In this document: in pieces, positions 7,014 through 8,648 of the stretch
Layout: each line of letters opens with the position of its first letter
Position numbering within the stretch: position 1 is the first letter of the stretch
Assembly: GCA_002320935.1 (NCBI GenBank)
Contig: DCLG01000060.1
Coordinates: forward strand, 5,441 to 14,088
DNA: 8,648 nt
DNA from: Pedobacter sp. UBA1654
GTDB lineage: Bacteria > Bacteroidota > Bacteroidia > Sphingobacteriales > Sphingobacteriaceae
Direction: 5' to 3'
Notes under the pieces: generated by a model
The model's input: the letters and a program-made list of their open reading frames with translations, nothing else
The model's database searches: none
Told to the model about the DNA's origin: nothing
Translations under genes and position numbers: made by a program

Positions 7014-8132
7014 ATGAATAATTATAATAAAATCAAGCTAGGTGTCCTGGTCCTGGGCTCAGTTACATTAGCCTCCTGCGGCGGCGGTCAAAAACCTGCA
7101 CAGCAAGGTCCACCTCCGGCTACTCCGGTAACAACCGCTACGGTGAATGAACAGCAGGTAACAACTGTAGATTCATACCCTGGTGTTGTCGTTGCATTAA
7201 ATGAAGTTGAATTACGCCCTCAGGTTGGCGGTTATATTACGGGAATATTTGTTCAGGATGGTCAACGTGTAACCAAAGGTCAGAAGCTATATGAAATTGA
7301 CCGTACAAAATATCAGGCAGCCTATAATTCAGCCAAAGCCAATCTCGCTGTTGCTAAATCGAACCGCGACAGGACCAAGAAAGATGCAGAACGCTATACC
7401 AAACTGGCCGAGCAGGATGCCGTTGCAAGACAGCGTGTAGATTATGCACTTACAGATTTAGCAAATGCTGAATCTCAGGTGGCTGCTGCTGAAGCACAAT
7501 TAAGTGCTGCATCATCAGACCTGCAGCGCTCGGTTATTGTATCACCTTTAACTGGTACCATCGGTATCTCTCAGGTAAAGCTAGGTGCATTTGCTACACC
7601 AGGTACTACAGTGTTGAACACTGTTTCTACCAATGATCCAATTGCAGTAGACATTGCGGTTAACCAGCGTGAAATCCCACGTTTCGTTGCCCTGCAAAGA
7701 AGCAATTCTGTGGTAGCAGATTCTGTTTTTACCATTCAGGGTCAGGATGGCACTACTTACCGTGCACAAGGAAAGATTGTTGCCATTGATCGTGCAGTAG
7801 ATCCTCAAACCGGTACAATTAAGGTAAGGATCAGCTACCCTAATAAGGAAGGAAGACTATTTGCCGGAATGAACGTGAGCCTTCAAGCTTTGAATAAGAG
7901 CCAGAAAGACGAGTTGGTAATCCCTTACAAAGCTGTTACCGAGCAGTTAGGCGAGTTCAACGTATTTGTTGTTGGCGACAGCAGTAAAGCAGAAGCACGT
8001 TTGGTTAAACTTGGCAGACAGTTCCAGACCAACGTTGTGGTAAGTGAAGGCCTGAAAAAAGGTGAAACCATTGTTGTCGACGGTGTTCAGAATGTTAGAA
8101 ATGGTGCCGTAGTTTCAGCAGCAGCAAAATAA
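7014..8132 (+). CDS. Lipoprotein periplasmic adaptor (MFP, AcrA/MexA type) of RND efflux operon 2
   Basis: This 372-residue AcrA-like adaptor has a lipoprotein signal: a hydrophobic segment at residues 7-18 and the lipobox LASC at 19-22, so Cys22 should be lipidated and the mature protein tethered to a membrane, by analogy with AcrA the inner membrane. A Gly/Gln/Pro-rich linker follows (about 23-37). The first lipoyl half lies at about 67-95 (LRPQVGGYITGIF). A long alanine-rich helical hairpin at about 97-168 would contact the OMF. The second lipoyl half begins at 174 (VIVSPLTGTIG, with SP where AP is more usual). Beta-barrel and membrane-proximal domains complete it. Its anchor differs from the TM anchor of the adaptor at 514-1578. 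It sits 8 bases after the OMF and 20 bases before the pump gene, so it belongs to the same operon. The substrate is unknown. Confidence 0.97.
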   Translation: MNNYNKIKLGVLVLGSVTLASCGGGQKPAQQGPPPATPVTTATVNEQQVTTVDSYPGVVVALNEVELRPQVGGYITGIFVQDGQRVTKGQKLYEIDRTKYQAAYNSAKANLAVAKSNRDRTKKDAERYTKLAEQDAVARQRVDYALTDLANAESQVAAAEAQLSAASSDLQRSVIVSPLTGTIGISQVKLGAFATPGTTVLNTVSTNDPIAVDIAVNQREIPRFVALQRSNSVVADSVFTIQGQDGTTYRAQGKIVAIDRAVDPQTGTIKVRISYPNKEGRLFAGMNVSLQALNKSQKDELVIPYKAVTEQLGEFNVFVVGDSSKAEARLVKLGRQFQTNVVVSEGLKKGETIVVDGVQNVRNGAVVSAAAK

Positions 8133-8152
8133 TTTAATAGAATTTCAGCTAT

Positions 8153-8648
8153 ATGATCTCAGAAGTATTTATAAGGCGACCGGTCACGGCCATCGTCATC
8201 TCCATATTGATTGTGCTGATTGGTACCATTGTTATTACAACCTTGCCGATCAGTCAATACCCTAACATTGCGCCACCAACGGTAAACGTATCCGGCACCT
8301 ATACCGGTGCTGATGCGCAAACGGTAGAGCAAACGGTAACCACCCCGATAGAAAGTCAAATTAACGGTACTCCAGGAATGAAATACCTTTCATCCAACAG
8401 TACTGCCGATGGACGTTCAGCGATTACCGTAACCTTTGATGTAGGTACAAACATAGACATCGCCACCCTGGATGTTCAAAACCGGGTAGGTATTGCAGAA
8501 CCTGCATTGCCCGAAGCAGTAAGGCGTTTGGGTGTTACCACCAGAAAAGCGAACAACGATATTTTGATGGTAGTGGGCCTTGTTTCCCCTAACGGAACTT
8601 ACGACCAGAAGTTTCTTGCCAACTATGTCAACTTGTACGTTAGAGATG
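8153..8648 (+). CDS. RND efflux pump, HAE1/AcrB type, N-terminal part (3' truncated by window edge)
   Basis: The window holds the first 165 codons plus one base of what should be a pump of about 1050 residues. It starts MISEVFIRRPVTAIVI, close to the AcrB N-terminus in layout. TM1 spans about residues 12-30 and is followed by LPISQYPNIAPPTVNVS, the porter-domain entry typical of AcrB/MexB. A GADAQTVEQTV segment, the SSNSTADG stretch and the LMVVGLVSPNGTYDQ segment all match PN1/PN2 landmarks of AcrB. The usual Tyr-Pro-Gly-Ala reads Tyr-Thr-Gly-Ala. The proton-relay residues lie outside the window. It is 20 bases downstream of its adaptor, with no Shine-Dalgarno. It is clearly closer to the AcrB/MexB core group than the pump at 1619-4810. 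The family is secure; completeness is unknown. Confidence 0.96.
   Translation, partial: MISEVFIRRPVTAIVISILIVLIGTIVITTLPISQYPNIAPPTVNVSGTYTGADAQTVEQTVTTPIESQINGTPGMKYLSSNSTADGRSAITVTFDVGTNIDIATLDVQNRVGIAEPALPEAVRRLGVTTRKANNDILMVVGLVSPNGTYDQKFLANYVNLYVRD

Noticed and set aside
1..8648. Mobile elements, tRNA or rRNA genes, CRISPR arrays, or a novel multi-gene system
   Set aside because: No transposase, terminal repeats, attachment-like duplications, RNA genes or repeat-spacer pattern was seen; all coding capacity is explained by two efflux operons and one regulator.

Overview
The window looks like chromosomal DNA from a member of the Bacteroidota, most likely a Sphingobacteriaceae-type organism such as Pedobacter; the genus is a guess. 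Four observations support the phylum. None of the six visible start codons has a GGAGG-like Shine-Dalgarno sequence. The intergenic region carries exact matches to the Bacteroidota -7 promoter element TAnnTTTG. The one complete outer-membrane protein has a signal peptide cut just before Gln. Both loci place the outer-membrane factor (OMF) gene ahead of the adaptor and pump genes. Base composition is moderately AT-rich and even across the window, and I see no sign of recent transfer.

Every gene is on the + strand and belongs to one of two neighbouring tripartite RND efflux operons. Operon 1 (bases 1-4862) enters from the left. It holds the C-terminal part of a TolC-like OMF, a membrane-anchored periplasmic adaptor (MFP) that overlaps it by ATGA, a short hairpin, and a complete 1063-residue HAE1-type RND pump. 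A strong intrinsic terminator at about 4825-4861 ends it. Bases 4864-5030 form a regulatory region with two candidate -7 boxes and two inverted repeats that resemble TetR-family operators. Operon 2 (5031 to beyond the right edge) encodes a TetR/AcrR-family repressor, a complete OMF, a lipoprotein adaptor and the first 165 residues of an AcrB-like RND pump, cut by the window end.

In each operon the pump captures substrate in the periplasm or inner membrane using proton-motive force, the adaptor bridges the periplasm, and the OMF forms the outer-membrane exit duct. The TetR protein is encoded first in operon 2 and probably represses its own promoter, so ligand binding would induce regulator and pump together. 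The two systems are not a recent tandem duplication: their pumps, OMFs and adaptor anchors are clearly different. I found no mobile element, CRISPR array, tRNA, rRNA or novel defence-like system. Most of the window is ordinary efflux biology, and the points worth a second look are regulatory.
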